In this document: positions 27,066 to 35,863 of the stretch, piece after piece
Layout: every line of letters starts with the position of its first letter
How positions within the stretch are numbered: position 1 is the stretch's first letter
From: Methanoregula sp.
GTDB lineage: Archaea; Halobacteriota; Methanomicrobia; Methanomicrobiales; Methanospirillaceae
Direction: 5' to 3'
Length of the DNA: 64,000 bases
NCBI GenBank assembly: GCA_026625165.1
Contig: CP112999.1
Location: 1 to 64,000, forward strand
Made by a program: the position numbers and the translations under genes
The notes under the pieces: model-generated
Told to the model about the DNA's origin: nothing
What the model saw: the letters and a program-made list of their open reading frames with translations, nothing else
The model's database searches: none

Positions 27066-27624
27066 TTTTCTCAGGCCCTCCATTTGAAATAGTGCATAAT
27101 GCCCGACAATTTTACATCAATAATTTGCCACCCGGCCTTAAAAACCAGTCGCAGGAAGCTGCATGTGATAAGATGTTGAAACCCGGAGGGGAATTAAAAG
27201 GCGTACTAGCAACCCCCGGATGTTTCCACTCCAACCATACCAGGTGTCCCGGTGCCGGGGATTATCCGGCAATCATGATAAGGGAAATCAATCACCAGCG
27301 ATCTTCCGTTTAGCTGTTAACAGGTCGGTTCTACGAAAACAGCGTTCGCATGGATATATTCTTTCACGTTTGTGTAAAATCAAATCTTTTTTCCGGCAAT
27401 AGTTCACGAATTCTCTCAATTCTTTTATTTTTTTAAATTTTTGATAAAACAAACACGTTTTTTTAGATTGAACATCATAAATCATTGACAATTATGGTGG
27501 CGCTATTGTGTTCCTGAACAATGCTTACGGTGACATTATCAAAAAATCAGGAGTCCGGTTCTGGGCCGGCACGAATGAAAATTCATTTTCTGAACAACGA
27601 AAGGGACGGCATTAAGGTGAATCT
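27066..27624. other. Intergenic region before the mbh operon
   Basis: A roughly 560-base gap between the divergent hppA and mbhA genes. It contains AT-rich runs around 27380-27480 that could serve as promoters for both directions. Short frames on both strands lack ribosome-binding sites and family resemblance. No gene or RNA is called. Confidence 0.4.
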
Positions 27625-28152
27625 GTGATAGCATTTCTTGTAACTGCGGGTGCTGCATTTCTGATATACTTGGTACTGACCGCCGGTTCGGGCAGTATCG
27701 GTTTCTGGTCGTTATCCGAGCTTGTTATGGGACTCCTGCTTGCGATCCTGACCGGACTGATTACACAAAACTTCCTGTGCAGGTCGGAGAGTTACCGCCT
27801 GCTCGATCCGCGCCGGTTTTTGCGTCTGCTTGTCTATGTGCCGGGCCCCTTTTTTGTTGAGCTTACAAAAGCAAACCTGGACGTCGCATACCGGGTGATC
27901 ACGATGAAGATCAGGCCCGGTATTATACGGGTGGATTCTGGACTGAAGACCGATCTCGGCATTTTCATGCTGGCAAACTCGATCACCCTGACTCCGGGTA
28001 CCCTCACCGTAGGCATTGACGAAGGGACAAACGATCTCTTCATCCATAACATCAATGTCGGCGAGGGGGATGAGAAGAAAGAGGCCATTGAAAGCACCGA
28101 GCTCTTCGGGCTTGTAAACCTCCCGTCATGGATACGGAGGATCGCCGAATGA
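27625..28152 (+). CDS. mbhA: Mbh hydrogenase subunit A (MrpE/MnhE-like)
   Basis: The first gene of a 14-gene operon encoding a ferredoxin-dependent membrane hydrogenase with an Mrp-like ion-pumping module. This 175-residue protein has two N-terminal hydrophobic helices. The MrpE-type block LRLLVYVPGPFFVELTKANL leads to a soluble C-terminal part with LGIFMLANSITLTPGTLTV. It probably stabilises the antiporter module. The stop overlaps the mbhB start (ATGA). Confidence 0.92.
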   Translation: MIAFLVTAGAAFLIYLVLTAGSGSIGFWSLSELVMGLLLAILTGLITQNFLCRSESYRLLDPRRFLRLLVYVPGPFFVELTKANLDVAYRVITMKIRPGIIRVDSGLKTDLGIFMLANSITLTPGTLTVGIDEGTNDLFIHNINVGEGDEKKEAIESTELFGLVNLPSWIRRIAE

Positions 28153-28406
28153 TCGATGCCTGGATCCTTGCTGTCCTGTGCCTGGTTGTTCTCATGGCAT
28201 TCGCAACGGTCAGGCTGGTGCTCGGGCCCACAGCCCCCGACCGTGTAATAGCACTCGATACGGTGAACACCCTTGTCATCGCCTCGATGATCCTTCTCGG
28301 GGTAGTGTATCAGGAGATTGTCTTTGTCGACGTTGCAATTGTTTACGGGCTGCTCTCGTTTGTCAGTACGCTCTACATTGCAAAATATATCGGGGGGGAG
28401 TTCTGA
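28149..28406 (+). CDS. mbhB: Mbh subunit B (MrpF/MnhF-like)
   Basis: The 85-residue protein has three transmembrane helices. The MrpF block ATVRLVLGPTAPDRVIALDT is followed by VFVDVAIVYGLLSFVSTLYI. ATG 28149 overlaps the mbhA stop. An in-frame GTC/ATG-bearing extension upstream lies inside mbhA and is not used. In Mrp complexes this small subunit belongs to the Na+-path part. Confidence 0.92.
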   Translation: MIDAWILAVLCLVVLMAFATVRLVLGPTAPDRVIALDTVNTLVIASMILLGVVYQEIVFVDVAIVYGLLSFVSTLYIAKYIGGEF

Positions 28407-28407
28407 C

Positions 28408-28767
28408 ATGCCAGCAATTGACCTCGTCATATACATCTTTCTGGCAATCGGGGTGACCTTCAATGCGCTCGGCGTGATCGGGCTCCTGCGCTTCCCTGAC
28501 CTCTACACACGCATGCATGCTACAACAAAAGCAACAACATTTGGCTCAATCTTCACGTCGCTTGCCGTTATCGTCTACGGGCTATACCTGTTTATCACTG
28601 TACGTGACAGCCAGTACCTCACCCTTGCCATTCATGCATTTCTGGCGGTTGCGTGTCTTGCGTTTACGAATGCTGTCAGCGCCCATGCGATTGCCAGAGC
28701 AGCCCATAAGAGCGGGATAATGCCAACACCTGCAGTCGTCGACCGGCTGGCGGAGGCAAAACTATGA
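28408..28767 (+). CDS. mbhC: Mbh subunit C (MrpG/MnhG-like)
   Basis: The 119-residue protein has three helices. The MrpG signature LGVIGLLRFPDLYTRMHATT is plain and is followed by KATTFGSIFTSLAVIVYG. ATG 28408 begins one base after the mbhB stop. The frame is open upstream inside mbhB, but the family N-terminus starts here. Its end overlaps mbhD. Confidence 0.93.
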   Translation: MPAIDLVIYIFLAIGVTFNALGVIGLLRFPDLYTRMHATTKATTFGSIFTSLAVIVYGLYLFITVRDSQYLTLAIHAFLAVACLAFTNAVSAHAIARAAHKSGIMPTPAVVDRLAEAKL

Positions 28768-29018
28768 TCGAACAAATTCCCCAGATTCTGGTGCTGCTGG
28801 GGCTGATTGCCTCGGCAATCCTTACATATCATTTCAAAGACCTGCTGGCAGCAACCCTTGCGGCGGGCCTCTTCAGTTTCCTGATATCGCTTGAGTTCTA
28901 TATCCTGCAGGCCCCGGATGTTGCGATATCGCAGGCGGCGATTGGCGCCGGCCTGACGACTGCGATCTTTATCATTGCCATCCGGGCGACCGGGCGGTTT
29001 GAGGGGGAAAGCTCATGA
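28764..29018 (+). CDS. mbhD: Mbh subunit D (DUF4040, MrpA C-terminal-like)
   Basis: The 84-residue membrane protein contains FKDLLAATLAAGLFSFLISL and LQAPDVAISQAAIGAGLTTA. The latter is the conserved core of DUF4040 and corresponds to part of the MrpA C-terminal region. In Mbh it is a separate small subunit near the proposed ion path. The gene overlaps mbhC and mbhE by four bases each. Confidence 0.93.
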   Translation: MIEQIPQILVLLGLIASAILTYHFKDLLAATLAAGLFSFLISLEFYILQAPDVAISQAAIGAGLTTAIFIIAIRATGRFEGESS

Positions 29019-29302
29019 AAAAGACGCTCGTTGTGGCAGCATCCCTCCTTATCCTTGCGGCATTTTTTGGGGTGATGGCAATGACACTGACGTTTGGCTC
29101 CCCGAAGATGACAGATATGGATGACTACTTCCTCCGGCACGGGCAGGAGCAGACCGGCAGCAACAACGAATGCACGGCAGTTGTCTTCGATTTCAGGGGC
29201 TTTGATACCCTTGGGGAATCGACCGTGCTGTTCTGCGCCATCATCGGCGTGGCGCTGATGTTCCGGAAGATGCAGGGAGGTGAGGAATATGAGGATGAGT
29301 AG
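29015..29302 (+). CDS. mbhE: Mbh subunit E (MrpA C-terminal/MrpB N-terminal-like)
   Basis: The 95-residue protein has an N-terminal helix, an extracellular-type loop and a second helix. The segment ECTAVVFDFRGFDTLGESTV, followed by LFCAIIGVALMFR, is the family mark, with the conserved FDTLGE motif of MrpA/MrpB-like subunits. It starts four bases before the mbhD stop and ends within the leader of mbhF. Confidence 0.9.
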   Translation: MKKTLVVAASLLILAAFFGVMAMTLTFGSPKMTDMDDYFLRHGQEQTGSNNECTAVVFDFRGFDTLGESTVLFCAIIGVALMFRKMQGGEEYEDE

Positions 29303-29756
29303 GATTGTGCGGACAGCAGCAGACATCCTCTACCCTGCGATCCTGATCTTCGGGCTCTATATTGTAGCGCACGGCCACCTGACCCCGGGCGGAGGTTTCC
29401 AGGGCGGGGCGGTCATTGCAACCGCCGGAGCACTTGTTATCGTGGCCTTCAGCTACAAAGAAGTCACCGGGTGGCTTACCAAAAATGTCCTGATGGGACA
29501 GGAAGTCATCGGGCTTGTCGGGTTTATTGGCGTTGCCCTCCTCGCACTTGCATTCGGGCAGGTCTTCTTCTTCAATTACCTTGCCGGCAGCGGCTCACTC
29601 TTTGGGATGCCGGTCCCGTACGGGATCAATGCGGGCGAACTCAACACCGCTGGTGTCCTCCCGCTCATGAACTTCGCTGTCGGGATCGAAGTATGGGGAG
29701 GGCTCACGATCGTGATCCTCTACATGCTTTCCGGGCTGGAAAAGGAGGGGTGCTGA
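29289..29756 (+). CDS. mbhF: Mbh subunit F (MrpB/MnhB-like)
   Basis: The 155-residue protein has four helices. The MrpB block YIVAHGHLTPGGGFQGGAVI is diagnostic and is followed by further helices ending GGLTIVILYMLSGLE. A GGAGGTGAG tract at 29275-29283 points to ATG 29289 as the start rather than the GTG at 29280. The gene overlaps mbhE by 14 bases. Confidence 0.92.
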   Translation: MRMSRIVRTAADILYPAILIFGLYIVAHGHLTPGGGFQGGAVIATAGALVIVAFSYKEVTGWLTKNVLMGQEVIGLVGFIGVALLALAFGQVFFFNYLAGSGSLFGMPVPYGINAGELNTAGVLPLMNFAVGIEVWGGLTIVILYMLSGLEKEGC

Positions 29757-29757
29757 A

Positions 29758-30102
29758 ATGCTCTGGAACCTGCCTTTCATCACCGTGGTCGTCCTGACCC
29801 TTATCGGCCTTGTGACCGTTCTTTTGAAAAAGAACATCATCAAGATCCTCCTTGGCATCAACATCTTGCAGTCCGCGGCAAACCTGTTCCTCATTGCCCT
29901 TGGCTACCGCGAGGGGGGTGTCGCCCCGATCTTCACGCTTGCGCCATCGGAACTGATGGTGCTGCCCACCCCGCAGGCACTGGTGCTGACCTCGATCGTG
30001 ATCGGGGTGGCGACAAGTGCGCTGGTACTCTCGTTTGCCATGGTGCTGCAGAAAAAGTACGGTACGGTAGACATCGATAAGATACGGAGGCTCCACGGAT
30101 GA
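29758..30102 (+). CDS. mbhG: Mbh subunit G (MrpC/NuoK-like)
   Basis: The 114-residue protein with three helices resembles MrpC and NuoK. LLKKNIIKILLGINILQSAA, NLFLIALGYREGG and LTSIVIGVATSALVLSFAMV are the recognisable parts, including the conserved segment before the second helix. It starts one base after mbhF and overlaps mbhH by four bases. Confidence 0.93.
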   Translation: MLWNLPFITVVVLTLIGLVTVLLKKNIIKILLGINILQSAANLFLIALGYREGGVAPIFTLAPSELMVLPTPQALVLTSIVIGVATSALVLSFAMVLQKKYGTVDIDKIRRLHG

Positions 30103-31676
30103 CTTTTGCCGATTTCATCGTCACCAATTCACCGGCACTGCTGGTAGCCCTCCCGCTGTTTGCGGCATTCCTCAGTCCGGTTATGGGAAAAATTTCCACA
30201 ACGGCCAGGAACACGTGGGTGATGGGGATGATGCTTGTCACCGCGGCGGTTGCGTTCGTCCTCGCGTTCCGGGTGTTCGCAACCGGCCCCGTTCTCTACG
30301 TGTTCGGTGCCGCTGCAGCAAATCTTGCCGTCCCGCTGGATTCCGGGGGCATCCCGATACGGATTATCTTCACCGTTGATGCAATAAGCGCGTTCATGGA
30401 CATCATCTGTGCGATTGTCGGGACATCGGTCCTTTTGTATTCACTGTCTTCTGAGTCCCGCAACAGCAGTCTCGATGGTTATTACACCCTGTTTTTCCTG
30501 ATGATCTCCGGTGTCTTCGGGATGGTCTCCACCGGGGATATCTTCAACTTCTTCGTATTTTTGGAGATCCTTTCCCTTGCATCAGCCGGGCTGATCGCGT
30601 ACCGGATTGACGGGGGGATTGCAGTCGAGGCTGCATTGAAATATCTCGTACTTTCCACGCTCGGTGCGATCCTCGTCCTGTTTGCCATCGGCATCTACTA
30701 CGGCCAGTATAACGCCCTCAACATCGCGATGATTGCGCAGAGGATGCAGTTTACAATGCTGGACAAGATCGCGCTTGTCCTCCTCGTCGCTGCACTTGCG
30801 ATGAAGTGCGGGGCCGTGCCCCTGCATTTCTGGACACCGGATGCTTACTCCATGGCGCCTTCATCGGTAACGGCATTCCTAGTGGTTGCAAGCCAGGCAA
30901 GCCTGTACGGGCTCTTCCGGGTGGTGTTCACCATGTATAATGTCACCATGAACTGCGCCACCGTGGGCTGGATCATCATCATCCTCGGCGTGCTCTCCAT
31001 GGTGGTCGGGGTGACGATGGCAATTCCCCAGAAAGACATCAAGCGCCTGATGGCATACCACGCGGTCTCCCAGACCGGGTATATGCTTCTTGGTGTCGGT
31101 GTCGGGCTCGCGGTGCTCGGCAACGCCGCACTCACAAGCGCGTACGGGTTTATGGCAATGGAAGGGGGCATCTTCCATATCTTCAACCATGCGATGTACA
31201 AGGGGCTCCTCTTCCTGACTGCAGGAGCAATATTCTACCGGATCGGTACCCGAGACCTCAACAAAATGGGCGGGCTCGGGCACACCATGAAGTACACCAT
31301 GATCTTCTTCATTATCGGTGCCCTCGCAATCGCAGGAATCCCGCCCTTCAATGGTTTTGCCTCAAAACTGATGATCTACGAGTCCGTCTACCTCTTCAAC
31401 CCGCTCCTTGCGATCATCGCGATGGTTGTTTCAATCCTCACACTCGCCTCGTTTGTCAAGGTCTTCCATTCAGTATTCATGGGGCCGAAGCTTCCGGAGT
31501 ATGCAGAGGTTAAGGAAGCCCCGCTTCCGATGCTGATCGGCATGGGTGTCCTTGCTGCAATCGTCATCCTCTTTGGCCTGTTCCCGCAGCCGGTGGTGGA
31601 CATGCTTGTCGCCCCTGCCGCCCATGCGCTGGCAAACCAGGGCGGGTATATCGCATCAGTACTGGGAGGTGCCTGA
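30099..31676 (+). CDS. mbhH: Mbh subunit H (MrpD/NuoN-like proton-translocating subunit)
   Basis: The largest membrane subunit (525 residues, about 14 helices) of the antiporter-like module. The proton-pump core FFVFLEILSLASAGLIAYRI carries the conserved Glu on helix 5. LLVAALAMKCGAVPLHFWTP has the conserved Lys, and LMAYHAVSQTGYMLLGVGVG and FNHAMYKGLLFLTAGAIF hold the His and Lys of later channel helices. It should carry H+ or exchange Na+ for H+. Confidence 0.95.
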   Translation: MTFADFIVTNSPALLVALPLFAAFLSPVMGKISTTARNTWVMGMMLVTAAVAFVLAFRVFATGPVLYVFGAAAANLAVPLDSGGIPIRIIFTVDAISAFMDIICAIVGTSVLLYSLSSESRNSSLDGYYTLFFLMISGVFGMVSTGDIFNFFVFLEILSLASAGLIAYRIDGGIAVEAALKYLVLSTLGAILVLFAIGIYYGQYNALNIAMIAQRMQFTMLDKIALVLLVAALAMKCGAVPLHFWTPDAYSMAPSSVTAFLVVASQASLYGLFRVVFTMYNVTMNCATVGWIIIILGVLSMVVGVTMAIPQKDIKRLMAYHAVSQTGYMLLGVGVGLAVLGNAALTSAYGFMAMEGGIFHIFNHAMYKGLLFLTAGAIFYRIGTRDLNKMGGLGHTMKYTMIFFIIGALAIAGIPPFNGFASKLMIYESVYLFNPLLAIIAMVVSILTLASFVKVFHSVFMGPKLPEYAEVKEAPLPMLIGMGVLAAIVILFGLFPQPVVDMLVAPAAHALANQGGYIASVLGGA

Positions 31677-31677
31677 G

Positions 31678-32025
31678 ATGGACCTGACCGCACCGGTGCT
31701 GACCGGGTATGGCATATGGGCACCTGTTGCCTGGCTGGCTGCATTCGTGGCTGCCACCATCGTTGTGTACATCCTCTGGAAAACGGGAGAGTCCTCGTAC
31801 AAGAAAGGGACTGAGCAGGGGCGCCCCTACCTCTCCGGAAATGCGGAACCGGAGAAGGGGGCAGTCCATATCAGGGCCAGCAACCTGTACTGGGGATTTT
31901 TGCAGGCGCTCAAAGGCTATTATGACGCCATTGTGCCAATGCACACGGGGGTGCTCACCGATTATATGGTCTGGTTTGTTGCCGTAACCGCGGTGCTTCT
32001 TGTCATTATCGGGGTGCTATCATGA
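31678..32025 (+). CDS. mbhI: Mbh subunit I
   Basis: The 115-residue protein has a helix at each end (about 14-33 and 92-113) and a soluble middle part. The segment SNLYWGFLQALKGYYDAIVP is followed by HTGVLTDYMVWF. It occupies the position of MbhI, the linker between the Mrp-like and hydrogenase modules. ATG 31678 is one base after the mbhH stop; the longer upstream frame lies inside mbhH. It overlaps mbhJ by four bases. Confidence 0.9.
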   Translation: MDLTAPVLTGYGIWAPVAWLAAFVAATIVVYILWKTGESSYKKGTEQGRPYLSGNAEPEKGAVHIRASNLYWGFLQALKGYYDAIVPMHTGVLTDYMVWFVAVTAVLLVIIGVLS

Positions 32026-32453
32026 AACTGACAAAATCCTTCAACCGTTCGCTATGGGTGTTCCACCTCAACACCGGCTCCTGCAATGGCTGCGAGATCG
32101 AGATTGTGGCAACAATCACCCCGCGATATGACCCCGAGCGCTTCGGCATGAAACTGGTGGGCTCGCCAAAGCATGCCGATGTCCTGCTGGTGACCGGGCC
32201 GGTGACAAAAAAGATGGCGCAGAAAGTCCGGAGGGTCTACGAGCAGGTTCCTGATCCAAAGCTGGTCATGTGCATCGGCACATGCGGCCAGTCTGGCGGG
32301 GTCTTCTATGACTCGTACAACCTTGACGGACCGATCGACCAGATACTTCCTGTCGATGTGTATGTTCCCGGGTGCCCACCCCGGCCGGAAGCAATCATCT
32401 TCGGTGTCGTAAAGGCATTGGAGAAACTGGAGCGGCTGGAGGCGGCACAATGA
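32022..32453 (+). CDS. mbhJ: Mbh hydrogenase small subunit J (NuoB-like)
   Basis: This 143-residue subunit carries the proximal [4Fe-4S] cluster. The ligands are the Cys residues of NTGSCNGCEIEIV, CIGTCGQSGGVF and VPGCPPRPEAIIFG. It passes electrons between the iron-sulfur chain and the NiFe site in the large subunit. ATG 32022 overlaps mbhI and the stop overlaps mbhK (ATGA). Confidence 0.96.
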   Translation: MKLTKSFNRSLWVFHLNTGSCNGCEIEIVATITPRYDPERFGMKLVGSPKHADVLLVTGPVTKKMAQKVRRVYEQVPDPKLVMCIGTCGQSGGVFYDSYNLDGPIDQILPVDVYVPGCPPRPEAIIFGVVKALEKLERLEAAQ

Positions 32454-33103
32454 ACGGGACACCGCATCTCACCCCCCCGCAGGTTGTCGATCTCTACAAG
32501 GCAGAGTTCGGGGCAGGTATTCTCGATGCCAGAATCACCGAACGCGGGGAAGGTGCGAAAAAGACAAAGGGCTACAATATCTGGATCCGGCTCGACCGGA
32601 AACTCCTCAAACCTGCGATCAAAAAACTCATTGATATCAGGTTCCCGCACTTCGCGGTGATCGCAGGAAATGATCTCGGGGATGAGATTGAACTCCTCTA
32701 CATCATGTCAGTCTTCTATGGCACGAAATTCGGCGAGTACATGATAACCTTCGGGATCCGTCTCCCCAAAACCGACCTTACAGTGCCCACCATCACCGAT
32801 CTCATACCCGGCGCCCTGTTATCGGAACGCGAAAAACAGGAGTTTTTCGGCATTACGGTGACAGATATCCCGGACGGGCGAAGGCTCTTCCTTCCCGATG
32901 ATTTCCCGCAGGGAGTTTACCCGTGGAGGAAGGACGAGACGGGGATAAAGCCCGAGATGGTAAGGGAACTGTGGGCCATCAACCGGCCAAAGGATCGCCC
33001 GGTACCACCGGTCCCGGAAAAACCGGTTCCGGAAAAGAAACCTGTTGCAGAAGTGCCGGCAGCTGAAGGAAAGGAGAAAAAAGCGGGGGGCGCAGCAGAA
33101 TGA
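32450..33103 (+). CDS. mbhK: Mbh subunit K (NuoC-like)
   Basis: The 217-residue soluble subunit resembles the 30 kDa subunit of complex I. DEIELLYIMSVFYGTKFGEY, SEREKQEFFGITVTDIPDGR and LFLPDDFPQGVYPWRKDETG are its conserved parts. It ends in a Pro/Lys/Glu-rich tail of about 40 residues. ATG 32450 is preferred over upstream in-frame starts inside mbhJ. It overlaps mbhL by four bases. Confidence 0.93.
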   Translation: MNGTPHLTPPQVVDLYKAEFGAGILDARITERGEGAKKTKGYNIWIRLDRKLLKPAIKKLIDIRFPHFAVIAGNDLGDEIELLYIMSVFYGTKFGEYMITFGIRLPKTDLTVPTITDLIPGALLSEREKQEFFGITVTDIPDGRRLFLPDDFPQGVYPWRKDETGIKPEMVRELWAINRPKDRPVPPVPEKPVPEKKPVAEVPAAEGKEKKAGGAAE

Positions 33104-34344
33104 ACGGCGATACAACGAAAAAATCGACTCCCTATACGGTCCCGATCGGGCCGGTACATCCGGCATTAAAAGAGCCGGTCATGTTCACCTTCAAGGTGGA
33201 GGGGGAAGTGGTCAAATCGGTGGACTTTGCCCCGGGCAATACCCACCGGGGCATCGAATGGATGGGCATGAGGAGGAACCCGGTCCAGATCGTCCACCTC
33301 ACCGACAGGATATGCGGCATCTGCGGGATTGTGCACTCGCTCTCGTTTGCACGGGCGGTAGAGCAGATTGCCGAGATCGAAGTCCCCCAACGCGCCGACT
33401 ACATCAGGACCATCCTGCACGAGCTCGAGCGGATGCAGTCGCATATCCTGTGGGCAGGAGTGGCAGCCCACGAACTCGGGTTCGATACGCTCCTCTTCCT
33501 TACATGGCGGGTGAGGGAGCAGGCGATGGACCTTATCGAGAACCTCACCGGCAACCGGGTGAACTACGGGATTATCCAGATCGGCGGCGTCCGCAGGGAT
33601 ATCAGTGACGACCAGATCCCTTTAATCAAACAGGGCCTTGACTACTACCGGGGGCTGCTTGCCCAGATGAAGACCGTGTTTCTTGACGACAGCACCATAC
33701 GCATGCGGTGCAGGGGCCACGGTCTTCTGAGCTACCGGGATGCCGAGCTCCTCTGTGCCATCGGGCCGACTGCACGGGCATCGGGCGTCGCCATGGATGT
33801 CCGGCACGATTACCCCTACTGCGCATATGGCGACCTCGATGTCCACCCCATCATTCCCCCGCAGGAATTCGGGGGACCTCAGGGGGACGTGTACGACCGG
33901 ATCATCGTGAGGCTCCTCGAAATCGCCCAGTCCATCGATATCATCCAGCAGTGCCTGGACAACATGCCTGCCGGAGAGATCCTCTGGGAGAAGAAGCTGC
34001 CCAAGCTGCTCCTTACCTTAAAAAAGGCACAGGGTGAGGCGATTGGCAGGGTGGAGGCCCCGAGAGGAGAGTGCATGCACTATGTCCGGATGGACGGTAA
34101 TGACTCCCCGGCGACATGGAAGGTGAAAGCGTCCTCCTACAGCAACCTGATGTCATGGATCCCCATGCTCAGGGGCGAGCAGCTGGCAGACGTCCCCATC
34201 ATCGTCGCATCCATTGATCCCTGCATGTCCTGTACGGACCGGGTCTCTGTCATACGGGACGGTGGTTCTCCGGGTTACCTGACAAAGGAAGAGCTGACAC
34301 GGCTCTCCGTTGAAAAGACAAGGAGGATTGAACAATGCCATTAG
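33100..34344 (+). CDS. mbhL: Mbh [NiFe]-hydrogenase large subunit L
   Basis: The 414-residue catalytic subunit holds the NiFe centre. Both cysteine pairs are present: RICGICGIVHS near residue 68 and DPCMSCTDR near residue 372. This separates it from the Mbs/Mbx sulfur-reducing relatives, which lack part of the first pair, and from complex I NuoD. The tail after DPCMSC is the segment removed by a maturation protease, and such a gene lies at 35864-36310. The complex should link ferredoxin and H2 to an ion gradient. Confidence 0.96.
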   Translation: MNGDTTKKSTPYTVPIGPVHPALKEPVMFTFKVEGEVVKSVDFAPGNTHRGIEWMGMRRNPVQIVHLTDRICGICGIVHSLSFARAVEQIAEIEVPQRADYIRTILHELERMQSHILWAGVAAHELGFDTLLFLTWRVREQAMDLIENLTGNRVNYGIIQIGGVRRDISDDQIPLIKQGLDYYRGLLAQMKTVFLDDSTIRMRCRGHGLLSYRDAELLCAIGPTARASGVAMDVRHDYPYCAYGDLDVHPIIPPQEFGGPQGDVYDRIIVRLLEIAQSIDIIQQCLDNMPAGEILWEKKLPKLLLTLKKAQGEAIGRVEAPRGECMHYVRMDGNDSPATWKVKASSYSNLMSWIPMLRGEQLADVPIIVASIDPCMSCTDRVSVIRDGGSPGYLTKEELTRLSVEKTRRIEQCH

Positions 34345-35336
34345 ACCTGATCCGGACGGTGGCAGGAGCAATTCTTGTCGGGATCTTCGGACTACTTGTC
34401 GCAATATTCCTGCTAGGTGTTGACCGGATCCTGACTGCACGGATGCAGGCCCGCATCGGGCCCCCGCTCAGCCAACCCCTTACAGACTTACGCAAGCTCT
34501 TCACCAAGGAGAATGTGGTGCCCGCAAATGCCATCCCCTGGCTCTTCAACATGGCGCCTGTTGTGGCACTTGCATCAGCCCTCACCATCCTGCTCTACAT
34601 ACCTATCGGCGGGTTTGAACCGGTCCTTTCCGGCGGTGGAGACCTGGTACTGGTCATGTATCTCCTGACCCTGCCGGCCCTCGCACTTGTTGCCGGGGGT
34701 TTTGCATCCGGGTCACCGTACGCCACCGTGGGGGCGCAGAGGGAGATGGTGACCATGATCGCGTACGAGTTCCCGCTTGCCGTTGTCATCATCGCCATTG
34801 CGTGGAAGCTTGCCGCTTCCGGCATCCCGCTCCCGTTTATGCTGGCAAGCGTGCAGGCCAATCCTGTCTGGGGGCTTGTGGGGCCGCTTGGGATTATCGG
34901 CGCCCTGATCCTGTTTGTTGTTCTCATCATCGTAACCCCGGCAGAACTCTCCCGCATCCCGTTTGACACCCCCGAAGCGGAAACGGAACTTGCAGGGGGG
35001 ATCCTCGTGGAATATTCAGGAAAGAACCTTGCCCTCTTCACGCTCACGCAGGGTGTGAAGACCGTGGTCATGGCATCGCTTGTTGTGGCGCTCTTTATCC
35101 CGTACCGGCTCTCCGCATTACTTCCGGCACCGGCGATCCTGCAACCGGTTCTTGACCTGCTGTTCTACCTTGTCCTTGTAGTGCTGGTAGCTTTTGTATC
35201 GGTAAGCCTGATCCGGGTTTCCATGGCCCGGTTCCGCATCAACCAGGTTGTTTCGGTGTACTGGATATACCTCAGCCTCATCGGCATTACCGGCCTGCTG
35301 CTTGTAATGGCCGATCATTTCCTGAGGGGGGTGTGA
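34335..35336 (+). CDS. mbhM: Mbh subunit M (NuoH-like)
   Basis: The 333-residue protein with about eight helices resembles NuoH, the membrane anchor below the hydrogenase arm. VDRILTARMQARIGPPLSQP, YATVGAQREMVTMIAYEFPL and TPAELSRIPFDTPEAETELA are conserved blocks, including the acidic residues facing the quinone-like cavity in relatives. It overlaps mbhL by 10 bases. Confidence 0.95.
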   Translation: MPLDLIRTVAGAILVGIFGLLVAIFLLGVDRILTARMQARIGPPLSQPLTDLRKLFTKENVVPANAIPWLFNMAPVVALASALTILLYIPIGGFEPVLSGGGDLVLVMYLLTLPALALVAGGFASGSPYATVGAQREMVTMIAYEFPLAVVIIAIAWKLAASGIPLPFMLASVQANPVWGLVGPLGIIGALILFVVLIIVTPAELSRIPFDTPEAETELAGGILVEYSGKNLALFTLTQGVKTVVMASLVVALFIPYRLSALLPAPAILQPVLDLLFYLVLVVLVAFVSVSLIRVSMARFRINQVVSVYWIYLSLIGITGLLLVMADHFLRGV

Positions 35337-35338
35337 CC

Positions 35339-35743
35339 ATGGCCCGCCTTCCCATGGTGCCTGAACTGCTCAGGCAGCTCTTCAGAAAACCGGCCACCAA
35401 CGCGTTTCCGGCCCGCTACCTCCCGCCATCGGTCACAGAGTTCCTTTCGCAGGTGGCAAAGGGCAAAGCGGCCATCAGCCCGCCTGTGCCGGCACCCCCG
35501 AAATTCCGGGGAAAAATCGCATATGACCGGGAGTCGTGCATCGGCTGTTCGCTCTGCATCAAGGTCTGCCCGGCGCATGCAATCGAATTCCTCCCGTCAA
35601 CAAAGCGTGTCCGCATCTATGTCACCCAGTGCATCTTCTGCTCCCAGTGCAATGACATCTGCCCTAAGGACTGCCTGCACATGACCCCGGAGTTCCTGCT
35701 TGCCTGCGAGGACAGGTACGCGGATACCCAGATTGTGGAGTAG
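35339..35743 (+). CDS. mbhN: Mbh ferredoxin-like subunit N (NuoI-like)
   Basis: The 134-residue subunit binds two [4Fe-4S] clusters: CIGCSLCIKVCPAHAIEF and CIFCSQCNDICPKDCLHM. It should take electrons from reduced ferredoxin or return them to it. ATG 35339 follows a GGGGGGTG tract. A GTG at 35333 that overlaps the mbhM stop is an alternative and would add two residues. This is the last gene of the operon. Confidence 0.94.
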   Translation: MARLPMVPELLRQLFRKPATNAFPARYLPPSVTEFLSQVAKGKAAISPPVPAPPKFRGKIAYDRESCIGCSLCIKVCPAHAIEFLPSTKRVRIYVTQCIFCSQCNDICPKDCLHMTPEFLLACEDRYADTQIVE

Positions 35744-35756
35744 CCGGCAACAGCTT

Positions 35757-35775
35757 CCTTTTTGATATTTTTTTT
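35757..35775 (+). terminator. U-tract terminator after the mbh operon
   Basis: Two consecutive T-runs of six and nine bases, TTTTTTGATATTTTTTTTTA-like in form, lie 14 bases after the mbhN stop. U-rich tracts are the main intrinsic termination signal in archaea. The next gene is on the opposite strand. Confidence 0.5.
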
Positions 35776-35863
35776 ATCGCCCGACGGACCGTTTGCCGGT
35801 AAATATTAAAAAAGATCCCGCCGGGCAGCATCCGGCTTGCGTGAGTCCTGCCACCGGTTAATC

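Noticed and set aside
27500-27620. Short protein-like stretch before mbhA (about 40 codons, FLNNAYGDIIKKSG)
   Set aside because: It has no ATG/GTG/TTG with a ribosome-binding site at a sensible place and is too short to judge; it is more likely leader DNA.
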